Source: Campylobacter concisus UNSWCS (GTDB taxonomy: Bacteria > Campylobacterota > Campylobacteria > Campylobacterales > Campylobacteraceae). Taken from it: DNA of 64,000 nt. Where the stretch lies: NCBI RefSeq assembly GCF_000466685.1, contig NZ_ANNG01000005.1:62001-126000 (forward strand). The letters are read 5' to 3'. Made by a program: the position numbers and the translations under genes. The first letter of the stretch is position 1. Every line of letters starts with the position of its first letter. This document shows positions 36,338-46,033 of this stretch, piece after piece. A model generated the notes under the pieces. That model had not been told where the DNA came from. It searched no databases and was given only the letters and a program-made list of their open reading frames with translations.

Positions 36338-38314
36338 TTATAACTTTCTCATCTTTGCTATCTCATCACGTAGCGCCGCCGCCTTCTCAAACTCCAGCTG
36401 CGCCGCCGCTTCAAGCATCTGTTTTCTTAGCTCTTTTACGATCGCAGCTCGCTCGCTAGCTGGCATTTTTTCTAAATTCTTGCCACGTTTATAAATTTCG
36501 CCATCATCCTCGACATGCAGGCTCTCTTCGATATTTCTGCTGGCAGAGTGCGGTGTGATGCCGTGAGCTTTGTTGTATTCATCTTGAAATTTACGCCTAG
36601 CAGTCGTCGTATCGATCGCCTCTTTCATCGAGTGCGTGATCTTTTTGGCAAACATTAGCACCTTGCCATTTACGTTTCTAGCCGCACGCCCCATCGTCTG
36701 TATAAGGCTCGTGGTAGAGCGCAAAAAGCCCTCTTTATCAGCATCCATTATGGCTATCAGGCTCACTTCAGGCAGATCAAGCCCCTCACGGAGTAAATTT
36801 ATGCCTATTAGCATGTCAAATTCGCCGCTTCTAAGCCCTCTAATGATCTCATTTCGCTCGATCGCGTCGATGTCTGAGTGCATATACTTGACCTTTATGC
36901 CAAGCTCGATGTAGTAGCGGCTTAGCTCCTCGGCCATCTTTTTAGTTAGCACCGTAACTAGCACGCGCTCACCTCTTGCGATCACCGCCTTTGCCTCGTC
37001 AAATAGCGCCTCGACTTGGTTATCGCTATCTTTTATCTCGATAAGCGGATCAAGCAAGCCAGTAGGACGCAAAATTTGCTCATAGACGTGCCCCTGACTG
37101 ATACCAAGCTCATATTCGTTTGGCGTGGCTGAGACGAAGAGAAATTTCGCCTTTTTGCTTATAAACTCATCAAATTTAAGCGGCCTGTTATCAAGCGCTG
37201 ATGGCAAACGAAATCCATACTCCACAAGCACCTCTTTACGGCTCCTGTCACCTGCATACATGCCCCTAAACTGTGGCAAACTCACGTGACTCTCATCGAC
37301 GATGACCAGATAGTCTTTGCCGCTTATCTCAAAGTAGTCAAACATCGAGTACGGCGTCTCTCCGGGCTTTTGTCCAGTTAGGTGGCGCGCGTAGTTTTCG
37401 ATGCCTTTGCACATGCCAGTGCTTGCCATCATCTCAAGGTCAAACTCCACCCTTTGCTTTAGCCTCTGCGCCTCGACTAGCTTGCCCTGCTCGTTAAACT
37501 CTTTCAAACGCGCATCAAGCTCTTCTTCGATCTCTTTCATAGCGATCTTTAGCCTATCAGCGCCCACGATGAACTGGCTGGTCGCATAAAGCGTAAATTT
37601 AGAGATATCCTTTAGCCTCTTGTTATCAAGCACATCAAAATGATACATCGCATCGATCTCATCGCCAAAAAACTCGATTCTCAGGGCTTCGTCGTTGTAA
37701 TAAGCTGGATAAATATCCACCACATCGCCATTTACGCGAAAGTCACCCCTATCAAAGTAGTTGTCATTGCGCTTATAGCCCATATCCACAAGCTGCTCTA
37801 AAAGCTTTCTTTGGCTTATCTTCTCACCCACGCTAAGATATGCCACCATCCCCTTATACTCGCTTGGATTACCAAGGCCGTAGTTTGCAGAGACTGAAGC
37901 GACACAGATGACGTCGTCAAAGCTTAGCAAGCTAGCCGTCGCAGAGAGGCGCAGGCGCTCAAGCTCCTCATTTACAGAGCTATCCTTTTCTATATATAGG
38001 TCGCTTCTTGGGATGTAGGCCTCTGGCTGGTAGTAGTCGTAGTAGCTTATGAAGTACTCGACATGGTTTTTTGGGAAAAAGCCCTTAAATTCGCTATAAA
38101 GCTGAGCGGCTAAGGATTTATTATGCGTCATTATAAGCGTTGGCATATTTAGCTCGCGTATGACGTTTGCCATGGTAAAGGTCTTGCCAGACCCTGTCAC
38201 GCCTAGAAGAGTTTGGTATTTATTGCCTGATTTTATACTTTTTACTATCTCTTTTATCGCTCTTACTTGGTCACTGCTTGGGCTAAATTTAGATGAAATT
38301 TCAAATTTACTCAT
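36338..38314 (-). CDS. uvrB: Excinuclease ABC subunit B
   Basis: A 658-aa DNA repair helicase-like protein. Walker [10 protein letters not shown] (near 39-47), the beta-hairpin region [12 protein letters not shown] (near 91), DESHVSLPQ and the C-terminal UVR motif ([16 protein letters not shown]) that contacts UvrC are present. Normal length. It is transcribed away from the small-gene/priA cluster, the same relation as I recall for C. jejuni. Confidence 0.98.
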   Translation of the reverse strand: MSKFEISSKFSPSSDQVRAIKEIVKSIKSGNKYQTLLGVTGSGKTFTMANVIRELNMPTLIMTHNKSLAAQLYSEFKGFFPKNHVEYFISYYDYYQPEAYIPRSDLYIEKDSSVNEELERLRLSATASLLSFDDVICVASVSANYGLGNPSEYKGMVAYLSVGEKISQRKLLEQLVDMGYKRNDNYFDRGDFRVNGDVVDIYPAYYNDEALRIEFFGDEIDAMYHFDVLDNKRLKDISKFTLYATSQFIVGADRLKIAMKEIEEELDARLKEFNEQGKLVEAQRLKQRVEFDLEMMASTGMCKGIENYARHLTGQKPGETPYSMFDYFEISGKDYLVIVDESHVSLPQFRGMYAGDRSRKEVLVEYGFRLPSALDNRPLKFDEFISKKAKFLFVSATPNEYELGISQGHVYEQILRPTGLLDPLIEIKDSDNQVEALFDEAKAVIARGERVLVTVLTKKMAEELSRYYIELGIKVKYMHSDIDAIERNEIIRGLRSGEFDMLIGINLLREGLDLPEVSLIAIMDADKEGFLRSTTSLIQTMGRAARNVNGKVLMFAKKITHSMKEAIDTTTARRKFQDEYNKAHGITPHSASRNIEESLHVEDDGEIYKRGKNLEKMPASERAAIVKELRKQMLEAAAQLEFEKAAALRDEIAKMRKL

Positions 38315-38401
38315 TAACTACCTTTAAATTTGGGCGAATTTTATAGCAAAGATAGTGCTTTGTCAAATGAGAATTTTAAAAAGAATTTAGCCTCTGCGTG
38401 T

Positions 38402-38407
38402 TAGAAT
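38402..38407 (+). promoter_or_regulatory. Extended -10 for the small-gene/pseudopilin/priA cluster
   Basis: TAGAAT preceded by TGT, 33 bases before the ATG at 38440; extended -10 sites are common in Campylobacter. It opens the run of overlapping genes through priA. Confidence 0.55.
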
Positions 38408-38439
38408 ACGGCATTAATTATTATTTTAAAGGAACCTTT

Positions 38440-38673
38440 ATGTTTGAAGATAATGCGATCTTAACCACACTAAGCGATAAAGTAAATGACCTCATCACAA
38501 AATACGATGAAGTTTGCAGAGTAAATGAAGAGCTACGTAATGAGATCGTAACATTAAAAGCGCAAAATGAGGCAAAAACCAACCAGATCATGCGCCTAGA
38601 AGAAGACCTTGACAAGAAAAATAGCGAAGCCGATGATGTAATGAAAAAGATCGAAGCCGTCCTTGGTAGATAA
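38440..38673 (+). CDS. Small coiled-coil protein, ZapB-like
   Basis: A 77-aa protein starting at the ATG after AAAGGAACC; the 14 codons before it in the same frame include the promoter region. Nearly all of it is one coiled coil with heptad leucines and Glu/Lys/Asn (LRNEIVTLKAQNEAKTNQI). It resembles ZapB-type cell-division coiled coils in size and composition, but coiled coils are poor evidence of homology. It matches the position of the first small gene after uvrB in C. jejuni. Confidence 0.6.
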   Translation: MFEDNAILTTLSDKVNDLITKYDEVCRVNEELRNEIVTLKAQNEAKTNQIMRLEEDLDKKNSEADDVMKKIEAVLGR

Positions 38674-38696
38674 GCTAGGCATTTTTGGCATAAAAG

Positions 38697-38933
38697 ATGA
38701 AACAGATCACGCTCACCGTATCATCTCGCGACTACACGATAACGCTTGATGATGATTTTGCTGAAGTTTTTGAGCGTGACTGGCAGAAATTTATGGGGGG
38801 AAAGAAATTTATAGAGCCTCGTGAGCTTATAAACGCCTTTGTCGAAAAGAGCTACGAGAGCTACACAAATTTACGCGTCGTAAAGGACGTCACAAAAGAG
38901 ATAGAAGAGATACTAAAACCGGAAAATAAATGA
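38697..38933 (+). CDS. Small conserved protein, possibly ZapA-like
   Basis: A 78-aa protein. The start MKQITLTVSSRDYTITLDDD resembles the ZapA N-terminal strand pattern (short beta hairpin with YTI), while the rest is helical and charged. It is 23 bases after the ZapB-like gene and overlaps the pseudopilin gene by 4 bases. The ZapA reading is an inference from the N-terminus and the neighbour; other possibilities remain open. Confidence 0.5.
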   Translation: MKQITLTVSSRDYTITLDDDFAEVFERDWQKFMGGKKFIEPRELINAFVEKSYESYTNLRVVKDVTKEIEEILKPENK

Positions 38934-39340
38934 AAAAAAGAGCTTTTACCCTAATAGAAATTATATTTGTCATCGTCATACTTGGCATTTTAAGCGCGGT
39001 CGCCATACCAAAGCTTTTCTTTACTAGAGGCGATGCCATAGTCGCAAACGCAAGAACACAAATAGCCGCCATAAAAAGTGGCATCTCGCTAAAATACAAT
39101 GATAGCGTCCTAAAAGGCACTCCAGCATATCCAGACGCGCTTGATGATGGGAACAAACTTTTCAACAAAGTAATAAGCGTAAATATCGCAGACAGCGGCA
39201 CAAAAAACGGCTGGCATAAAACTGGAGCAACCACTTATACCTTCAAACTAGACGGACAAACAGCAAATTTCACTTATAACAAAACCACTGGCGAATTTGA
39301 CTGCCAGAGCAGCGACGGACTTTGCAGCGCCCTTGAGTGA
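38930..39340 (+). CDS. Type II pseudopilin (GspG/PulG-like)
   Basis: A 136-aa prepilin with a five-residue leader and the cleavage/methylation site at A^FTLIEIIFVIVILGILSA, with the conserved Glu at +5 of the mature protein. The mature part has one N-terminal helix and a beta domain with two Cys near the C-terminus (FDCQSSDGLC). It would be processed by the A24 peptidase at 59406. It probably forms part of a DNA-uptake pseudopilus. Start overlaps the preceding gene by 4 bases. Confidence 0.9.
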   Translation: MKKRAFTLIEIIFVIVILGILSAVAIPKLFFTRGDAIVANARTQIAAIKSGISLKYNDSVLKGTPAYPDALDDGNKLFNKVISVNIADSGTKNGWHKTGATTYTFKLDGQTANFTYNKTTGEFDCQSSDGLCSALE

Positions 39341-41190
39341 TGAGATACTACGAGGTCGTATTTAGCGGAGTAAATTTAGCTGCGCTCACATATAAAAGCG
39401 AGCTAGATATTGCGCCATTTCGCGCCGTCACTGCAAAACTTAGAGGCAAGAGCCTAACTGGCTTCATCCTGCGCGAAGTGGGCGAGCCAAGCTTTAAAAC
39501 AAGCCTCATTGATGAAATTTTACCCATTAAACTAAACGATATCCAAGCAACATTAGCTAAATTTATCACCTACTACTACACCTGCGAGCTTGGCGTTGCT
39601 ATAAATTTATTTGAACCACAAAGCCTTACTGATGATGAAATTTATAGTGGCGAAACTGACTTTAAATCGCCAAATTTAAGCCCAAAACAGCTTGAAGCGC
39701 TAAATTTTATAAATGAGCGAAAAAGCTCGCTCATCTTTGGCGACACTGGAAGTGGTAAAAGTGAAATTTACATCGCTAAAATTAGAGAAATTTTAAACGC
39801 AGACGGCCAAGCACTATTTTTGATGCCTGAAATTTCACTAACACCACAGATGCAAAAGCGCTTAGAGAGCTTCTTTGGCGAGGCTGTGGCTGTGTGGCAC
39901 TCAAAGATCACACCAAAGAAAAAAGAGCAAATTTTAAAAGACATCAAAAGCGGCAAAGCAAGGCTTATAGCTGGAGCTAGATCTGCCCTATTTTTGCCAC
40001 TTGAGAGGCTAAAACTCATCATCATAGACGAAGAGCACGACGACAGCTACAAAAACACAGGCTCAAAACCCCACTACAACGCAAGAGACCTAGCCCTCTT
40101 TTTAACTAGCAAATTTGACCTGCAAGTAGTTCTGGGTAGTGCCACGCCAAGCCTCACTAGCTTTTACAAGCAAGAATCTTTTCGCCTAAAGGGGACATAT
40201 TTTGCGTCGCAAAAGAGCTATATATTTGACGAGAGCGAGACTGGCATAAGTGAAATTTTAAAAGAGCAGATCGCAAAAACGCTCGAAAACAAAAAACAAG
40301 CCGTCATCTGCCTACCAACAAGGGCAAATTTCAAATATCTTGTCTGCAAAAACTGCGGCGAGACGGTGAAGTGTCCATTTTGTAGCATCGGCATGAGCTA
40401 CTATAAAAAGCAAAACGTGCTAAAGTGCCAATACTGCGAGCATAAAATGGCCGTGCCAAAGACCTGCCACCAGTGCGGCAGTGAGATGATAGAGGCTAAA
40501 AAGATCGGCACGAGTGAGCTTCTTGAGAGGCTGCAAGCTGAGTTTGCAAACGCTAGGATCGCTAAATTTGACAGAGACGAGATCACGACGCAAAATAAGC
40601 TTGTAAAGGCTTTGAAAGAATTTAACGACGGCAAGATAGACATCTTGCTTGGCACGCAGATGCTAAGCAAGGGGCATGACTATCACAACGTCGAGCTAGC
40701 CGTCATCATGGGCTTTGACGAGCTTTTAAATTTTCCTGATTATAGAGCCAGAGAGCGGACGCTTGCCCTTGCCATGCAAGTAGCTGGCAGAGCCGGCAGA
40801 AACGGAGCTGGCAGGGTTATCATACAAAGCAAGCAAAGGGAGTTTTTTGAAGGCTTCATCAGCGACTACGACGCGTTTTTAAAGGAGGAGATCAGCTACC
40901 GAGAGGGGCTGTATCCGCCATTTACTAGGCTGCTTCGCGTGGTCGTTTCGCACAAAGATGAGAGCACAGCAAAGGGCGCAATGAACGAATTTGTGCAACG
41001 ACTAGAGCCACTAAAAAGCGATGAGCTAGAGATCGTTGGATACGGCAAGTGTCAGGCTGAGTATCTTGTGGGTAAATTTAGATATGAAATTTTGCTTCGC
41101 TCAAACTCGCACACCATGCTTTTAAAAGCCGCAAACCTCTGCAAAAGCGAACTTAGCGATATCGATATAGATCCGGTAAATTTTAGCTAG
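39340..41190 (+). CDS. priA: Primosomal protein N' (PriA helicase)
   Basis: A 616-aa 3'-5' helicase that restarts stalled replication forks. Walker A GDTGSGKSE (near 132), Walker B IIIDEEHDDSYK, and a zinc domain with Cys pairs CKNCGETVKCPFC, CQYCEHKM and CHQCGS are intact. ATG 39340 overlaps the pseudopilin stop as TGATG; GTG at 39337 is the alternative. It is shorter than the E. coli protein (~730), as usual for Campylobacter. Confidence 0.96.
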   Translation: MRYYEVVFSGVNLAALTYKSELDIAPFRAVTAKLRGKSLTGFILREVGEPSFKTSLIDEILPIKLNDIQATLAKFITYYYTCELGVAINLFEPQSLTDDEIYSGETDFKSPNLSPKQLEALNFINERKSSLIFGDTGSGKSEIYIAKIREILNADGQALFLMPEISLTPQMQKRLESFFGEAVAVWHSKITPKKKEQILKDIKSGKARLIAGARSALFLPLERLKLIIIDEEHDDSYKNTGSKPHYNARDLALFLTSKFDLQVVLGSATPSLTSFYKQESFRLKGTYFASQKSYIFDESETGISEILKEQIAKTLENKKQAVICLPTRANFKYLVCKNCGETVKCPFCSIGMSYYKKQNVLKCQYCEHKMAVPKTCHQCGSEMIEAKKIGTSELLERLQAEFANARIAKFDRDEITTQNKLVKALKEFNDGKIDILLGTQMLSKGHDYHNVELAVIMGFDELLNFPDYRARERTLALAMQVAGRAGRNGAGRVIIQSKQREFFEGFISDYDAFLKEEISYREGLYPPFTRLLRVVVSHKDESTAKGAMNEFVQRLEPLKSDELEIVGYGKCQAEYLVGKFRYEILLRSNSHTMLLKAANLCKSELSDIDIDPVNFS

Positions 41191-41209
41191 AAGAAGAATT
41201 TAATAAAGC

Positions 41210-41738
41210 AAATTTTAAATTTAGCAAGTTGCTAAGGCGAGAGAGAAAATTTTAAAATTTGCAAATTTGTTTTGTTAAATCAGGTGAGCGCCAAGTAAAT
41301 TTTAAAATTTCATGAACGAGTAATTTCGGCTCTAAAATTTGAGCTAAGCGATAAGCAAAGCCAAATTTTAGTAGTCAATTCTTGCGAGTGAGTGGAATTT
41401 TAAAATTTGTAAAAATAGTAAATTTTTTTAAAAATATAGACCTTAAATTTAAAAACTCTTTTATCCAAAAGAGAGACAAGGGGACTTGAATGACGAAGCC
41501 GTCCCCTTATCCCCTTTTTTAAATCCCTCGTCTGCTCGCAGTTACGAGACGAAGCCCGAGTAAAACCTCTCGCACGTTAGAGGTGCATGCAATTGTGCTG
41601 GGCACTGCATGCGGTTAGAAACTCGAGCAAATTTTAAAATTAGAGTTGGCATATCACTCTTTTAAATTTAGTGGCGAATGACCATGAACCCTAAATTTAG
41701 TAAGCTGCTAAGGCGAGTAAATGAAATTTTAAAATTTG
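41210..41738. repeat. Composite palindromic repeat, second locus (half A, A, B, C, A')
   Basis: It repeats the order seen at 7751-8500: a half-length A-like piece (41210-41261), a full A (41297-41409), B (41467-41518, short loop), C (41566-41612) and A' (41629-41738). The A copy shares long near-identical stretches with 8086-8197, for example GAACGAGTAATTTCGGCTCT. It occupies the whole gap between priA and ispG. Confidence 0.9.
41585..41612. repeat. Module C hairpin, copy 3
   Basis: GCATGC, bulge AAT, GTGC, loop TGG, GCAC and GCATGC are kept; the outer upper-stem pair that is A-T in copy 1 and G-C in copy 2 is a T-T mismatch here. The preceding CCTCT...AGAGG hairpin (41566-41583) is identical to copy 1. 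Confidence 0.8.
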
Positions 41739-41857
41739 TATTTACGATGCAGGAGCTTAAATTGCAAACTGCCTGCATTTAAAAACTTTACTAATTTTTC
41801 AAGCCTTTTAAAAGCCATTTTTTCTTATAATCCCCAATAAAATTTAAAGGCAAAATT

Positions 41858-42916
41858 TTGCAACGATACCCGACAAAACAGATAAAAATTCGCGATGTTT
41901 TAATAGGCGGTGACGCACCGATCTCCGTGCAGTCGATGACATTTTCAAAGACAAAAGACGTAAAAGGCACGCTTGAGCAGATACAAAGGCTATATTTTGC
42001 AGGCTGTGACATCGTGCGCTGCGCAGTTTTTGACAAAGAGGACGCCAGCGCGCTAAAGCAAATCGTCGCAGGCTCACCCATCCCAGTCGTTGCAGACATA
42101 CATTTTAACCACACCTACGCGCTCATCGTTAGCGAATTTGTCGATGCTATCCGCATAAATCCAGGCAACATAGGCTCAGCTAAGAATATAAAAGCAGTCG
42201 TTGATGCCTGCAAGCAGCGAAATTTACCCATCCGCATAGGCGTAAATTCTGGCTCGCTTGAAAAGCAGTTTGAGGACCGCTACGGCCGCACGGTGGAGGC
42301 GATGGTGGAGAGTGCTTTATACAACATCAAGCTTCTTGAGGATTTTGACTTTACAGACATTAAAATTTCGCTTAAATCAAGCGATGTAGAGCGCACGATG
42401 CAAGCTTATAGAGCGCTTCGCCCAAAGACAAACTACCCATTTCATCTAGGCGTAACAGAGGCTGGTACTACTTTTCACGCTACCATAAAATCAGCCATCG
42501 CACTTGGCGGGCTTTTGCTTGAAGGCATCGGCGATACGATGAGAGTTAGCATCACTGGCGAGCTTGAAGAGGAGATCAAAGTCGCAAAGGCGATCTTAAA
42601 AGATAGCGGCCGTCAAAAAGAGGGGCTAAACATCATCTCATGCCCAACTTGTGGGCGTTTGCAGGCTGACCTCATGGCTGCAGTAAAGCTCGTAGAAGAA
42701 AAGACAAAAGGGATAAAAGAGTCGCTAAACGTCTCAGTTATGGGCTGTGTGGTAAATGCTATCGGCGAGGCAAAGGGTGCAGACGTCGCCATAGCATTTG
42801 GCAAGGGAAATGGCATGATCATGCGCCACGGCGAAGTGGTCGCAAGACTGCCTGAGAGCGAGCTTGTGGATAGATTTTTACAAGAGATCGACGACGAGAT
42901 AAAGAGCAGAGGATAA
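41858..42916 (+). CDS. ispG: 4-hydroxy-3-methylbut-2-enyl diphosphate synthase (GcpE)
   Basis: A 352-aa iron-sulphur enzyme of the MEP isoprenoid pathway. The 4Fe-4S ligands are in [12 protein letters not shown] (near 263-268) and [11 protein letters not shown] (near 300). It starts with TTG after [26 protein letters not shown] is the expected family N-terminus. It leads into dnaB with a 4-base gap. Its product feeds undecaprenyl phosphate, made by UppS elsewhere in the window. Confidence 0.96.
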   Translation: MQRYPTKQIKIRDVLIGGDAPISVQSMTFSKTKDVKGTLEQIQRLYFAGCDIVRCAVFDKEDASALKQIVAGSPIPVVADIHFNHTYALIVSEFVDAIRINPGNIGSAKNIKAVVDACKQRNLPIRIGVNSGSLEKQFEDRYGRTVEAMVESALYNIKLLEDFDFTDIKISLKSSDVERTMQAYRALRPKTNYPFHLGVTEAGTTFHATIKSAIALGGLLLEGIGDTMRVSITGELEEEIKVAKAILKDSGRQKEGLNIISCPTCGRLQADLMAAVKLVEEKTKGIKESLNVSVMGCVVNAIGEAKGADVAIAFGKGNGMIMRHGEVVARLPESELVDRFLQEIDDEIKSRG

Positions 42917-42920
42917 AATA

Positions 42921-44333
42921 GTGGCAAAAGAGAGACTTAACGAGATAGAATTTAGCAACCTTTACGACCTTGATATGGAGCGAGCCATACTAAGCTCTAT
43001 CATCGCAAACAACGACGCTTTGGGCGAAATTTTTGACACAATAAAGGCTGGGGACTTTTACCTAAAGGCTCACGCGCAAATTTACAAAGCGATGGTTGAT
43101 TGTCTAAACGGTGACGTGCCTATCGCATCGACATTTATCAAAAACAAGCTTGGCGAAAACTACGATGACAACGTCATGGCAAGCATTTTGGCCACAAACT
43201 CGATCATCGACATCCAAAGATACGCAAACGAGCTAAAAGAGAAGTCGATCAAACGCAGTCTAGTCAAGATCGCCCACGACATCCCAAGCAAGGTAAATGA
43301 GGACAAAGCTAGCCGCGATATGGTCGATGAGCTAAGTCAGGAGTTTTACTCGCTAGTCGATGGCAGCGGCACTGGTAGCATCAGAGATAGCGAAGATATC
43401 ATAAAAAGCTTGATCGTGCACATGCAAAAGCAAGCAGCTCTAAACGAGCGCGATATCATCGGACTAAACACTGGCTTTAAAAAGCTAAATGAGATGATAA
43501 AAGGCTTTAAAAATGGCGATCTCATCATCATCGCAGCGCGCCCTGGCATGGGTAAAACGACGCTTTGTCTAAATTTCATGGGGCACGTTTTAAAAAGTGG
43601 CGCCGGCGTCGTCTTTTTCTCACTTGAGATGCCAGCAGAGCAGATCATGATGAGGATGCTAGCAGACAAGACCTCGATCCCACTTCAAGAGATAATGACA
43701 GCGACCTTGGACGACGAGAAGCTCGCTCACTTTAGCCACGCATGCAGTGACTTTTCGCATGCCAAGCTCTTCGTGCACGACAGCGGCTACGTAAATATCC
43801 ACCAAGTAAGGACGCAGCTTCGCAAGCTAAAGTCAGCTCACCCTGAAATTTCACTCTGCGTCATCGACTACATCGGCCTTATGATGAGCACAAACAACTA
43901 CGCTGACCGCCACATACAAATAGCTGAAATTTCTCGTGGCTTAAAGCTTCTAGCGCGCGAGCTGGATATGCCTATCATCGCACTTTCGCAGCTAAACCGC
44001 GGCCTTGAAGCACGTGCGAACAAGCGCCCTATGCTAAGTGACCTAAGAGAGTCAGGAGCGATCGAGCAAGACGCTGATATCATCCTTTTTGTCTATAGGC
44101 ACGAGGTCTATCTGGAGCAAGAGGAGAATGAGAAAAAGAGCAAGGCAGCAGCCGAGGGTAAAGAGTATAAAAGCGAGCACGTTTTTAACAAGCTTCAAGA
44201 AAATGCCGAGATCATCGTTGGCAAAAACAGAAACGGCGAAGTGGGATCCATCGACGTGCTCTTTCAAAAGCAGTACTCGCGCTTTTGCGATATCGCCACC
44301 ACACCAGTGCAATCAACTGAATTTAAAGAGTAA
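42921..44333 (+). CDS. dnaB: Replicative DNA helicase DnaB
   Basis: A 470-aa hexameric helicase. The N-terminal helical domain (residues 10-110) precedes a RecA-like motor with Walker A ARPGMGKTTLC (near 206), LFVHDSGYVN and VIDYIGLMM (Walker B) and the arginine-finger segment KNRNGEVGSI near the end. It starts with GTG after AGAGGA. No intein is present. It is followed by comEC with a 2-base gap. Confidence 0.97.
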   Translation: MAKERLNEIEFSNLYDLDMERAILSSIIANNDALGEIFDTIKAGDFYLKAHAQIYKAMVDCLNGDVPIASTFIKNKLGENYDDNVMASILATNSIIDIQRYANELKEKSIKRSLVKIAHDIPSKVNEDKASRDMVDELSQEFYSLVDGSGTGSIRDSEDIIKSLIVHMQKQAALNERDIIGLNTGFKKLNEMIKGFKNGDLIIIAARPGMGKTTLCLNFMGHVLKSGAGVVFFSLEMPAEQIMMRMLADKTSIPLQEIMTATLDDEKLAHFSHACSDFSHAKLFVHDSGYVNIHQVRTQLRKLKSAHPEISLCVIDYIGLMMSTNNYADRHIQIAEISRGLKLLARELDMPIIALSQLNRGLEARANKRPMLSDLRESGAIEQDADIILFVYRHEVYLEQEENEKKSKAAAEGKEYKSEHVFNKLQENAEIIVGKNRNGEVGSIDVLFQKQYSRFCDIATTPVQSTEFKE

Positions 44334-44335
44334 AT

Positions 44336-45583
44336 TTGCCAAAAAGCAGGCGTGTATTTTATTTTCTCCTGCTTTGCATTTTGCTTTTTTGTCTAAATTT
44401 AGCGCTTAAACTTCATGAATATAGCGCTTTTATGGAGCTTGGCGAGCAAGACGTCCTAGGCAAAGTAAGCGTAAATTTTACCAAAGAAAAAAACGGCAAA
44501 AAGCGCCAAATCATCAGGATCGACACTTCAAATTTTAGCTTTTACAGCGTTGCTTCTAAAAAAGATGAGATCGGCCTTTATGACGTCGTGGCACTTAGCG
44601 TTCAGCCAATAGACGTTAGTTTTAAAAACTATCTTTCTGGCACATTTTACATGCCAAGCTACGATAGAGCCGTTATCAAAAGAGATGATAGTCTAAGGCA
44701 AAGAGCTATAAATTTCATCTCCGCCCAGCACGAAGACGCCAAAATTTCGCAGCTCTTCTCAGCGCTATTTCTTGGCACAAATGTCTTTGGCGAGTTAAGA
44801 GATGACGTCTCAAACTGGGGCGTGGCGCACCTCATCGCCATTAGCGGCTATCATCTTGGCGTCATAAGCGCGGTTTGCTTTTTTCTTTTGAGGCTCGTTT
44901 TTAAGCCCATTTACGCAAGATATATGCCTTACCGCTCATACATTTTTGACTTTACTATCGTCATATTTTTGGTGCTTTGCTTTTACTTTTATATGATCGG
45001 CTTTATCGCAAGCTTTTTGAGGGCATTTTTGATGAGCGTGGCTGGCTTTTACATGATCTGCAAAAAGATAAAAATCTTAAATTTCTACACGCTCTTTGGC
45101 GTTATTTTATTTAGCGTCGCCCTATTTCCGCAGCTTCTTTTTAGTGTTGGCTTTTATTTTTCATGCCTTGGTGTCTTTTATATCTTCGTCTATCTTTTTT
45201 ACTTTGCGCCCAAATTTAGCCTGCTAGCAAACTCACTACTTTTAAATTTATATGTCTTTTTTGCTATGGAGGTTGCGGTGCTTTACTTTTTCCCGCTCAT
45301 TAGCCTCTTGCAGCTTAGCGTGCTAGCTATCAACTACCTATTTGGCATATTTTATCCGCTAAGCTTTTTGCTTCATCTTTTTGGATATGGCGGCATTTTT
45401 GATGAAATTTTAAGCAAGATGCTAGCCTTTAGACTAAGCTCAAACAGCCTTCACATAAGCACATTTACCTTTTTACTCTATAACACCATCACGCTTTTAT
45501 GCGTTAAATTTAAGCCAGCAGCACTTTTGCCACCACTCTTTGGCGTGGCATCGTTTTTGCTCTTTTTGCTAAATTTTTCGTAG
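44336..45583 (+). CDS. comEC: Short ComEC/Rec2-type competence protein
   Basis: A 415-aa inner-membrane DNA-uptake channel starting with TTG. HLIAISGYHLGVISAV (near 163) is the family core, and about eight or nine helices follow. It has the competence domain but no metallo-beta-lactamase (nuclease) domain at the C-terminus, which long ComEC proteins carry; the short form is usual for epsilonproteobacteria as far as I recall. Imports single-stranded DNA during transformation. Confidence 0.88.
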   Translation: MPKSRRVFYFLLLCILLFCLNLALKLHEYSAFMELGEQDVLGKVSVNFTKEKNGKKRQIIRIDTSNFSFYSVASKKDEIGLYDVVALSVQPIDVSFKNYLSGTFYMPSYDRAVIKRDDSLRQRAINFISAQHEDAKISQLFSALFLGTNVFGELRDDVSNWGVAHLIAISGYHLGVISAVCFFLLRLVFKPIYARYMPYRSYIFDFTIVIFLVLCFYFYMIGFIASFLRAFLMSVAGFYMICKKIKILNFYTLFGVILFSVALFPQLLFSVGFYFSCLGVFYIFVYLFYFAPKFSLLANSLLLNLYVFFAMEVAVLYFFPLISLLQLSVLAINYLFGIFYPLSFLLHLFGYGGIFDEILSKMLAFRLSSNSLHISTFTFLLYNTITLLCVKFKPAALLPPLFGVASFLLFLLNFS

Positions 45584-45584
45584 T

Positions 45585-45611
45585 CAAAGTTTTACTTAAA
45601 TTTGCCGATAT
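45585..45611 (+). promoter_or_regulatory. Sigma-28 (FliA) promoter for the FlxA-like gene
   Basis: CAAAGTTT, exactly 11 bases, GCCGATAT: one mismatch in each half from the flagellar consensus TAAAGTTT-N11-GCCGATAA. It lies 25 bases before the ATG, just after the comEC stop, so the gene is uncoupled from comEC and likely expressed with late flagellar genes. Confidence 0.85.
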
Positions 45612-45635
45612 GCTTTTAAATTTAAAGGCAAGGCG

Positions 45636-46004
45636 ATGCAGATAAACTCAAATTTTATAAATTTAAATAAAAGCACTCCCAAAAGTGGGCTAAATTTAAA
45701 GGCTGATGAAGCAAATTCAAAGAGCGAAAATTTGCAAAACGACAAAAGCGCTATCTTGCATGACGCTTCAAATTTAGTTAGCGAGACAAATAACGAGAGC
45801 GAGAGTAGCGCCGATGTCATAAAAAAACAGTTAGAAAAACTGCAAAAACAGCTAAAAGAGATTGAAGCTGAGATAAAGCAAGCAAGTGCGAGTAAAAATC
45901 CGTACGCAAAAGAGCTGGTCGCTTCTCTCCAGAGCAAAAAGGGAGCTATCTTTGCTCAGATAATGCAGCTAAACGCCCAGCTTGTAAAGATGCAAGGCGC
46001 TTAA
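45636..46004 (+). CDS. FlxA-like flagellar-regulon protein
   Basis: A 122-aa hydrophilic protein: a disordered Asn/Ser-rich N-terminal half, then a coiled coil from about residue 58 (KKQLEKLQKQLKEIEAEIKQ) and a Gln-rich end (KKGAIFAQIMQLNAQLVKMQ). The coiled part resembles the FlxA family. E. coli flxA is a FliA-dependent gene, and this gene has a near-consensus FliA promoter. No signal peptide; its function is unknown. Confidence 0.75.
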   Translation: MQINSNFINLNKSTPKSGLNLKADEANSKSENLQNDKSAILHDASNLVSETNNESESSADVIKKQLEKLQKQLKEIEAEIKQASASKNPYAKELVASLQSKKGAIFAQIMQLNAQLVKMQGA

Positions 46005-46033
46005 CAAGATCAAATTTAACCCTAAATTTAACC

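Noticed and set aside
41858..41860. Missing ATG suggested a broken ispG
   Set aside because: TTG with a good ribosome site gives the exact expected N-terminus, and the protein is full length.
44336..45583. Truncated comEC
   Set aside because: The lack of the beta-lactamase domain seems normal for short epsilonproteobacterial ComEC; both ends are clean and no remnant follows.
45596..45937. 113-aa minus-strand frame opposite the FlxA-like gene
   Set aside because: Shadow of the Ser/Lys-rich sense gene; the sense gene has a sigma-28 promoter and ribosome site.
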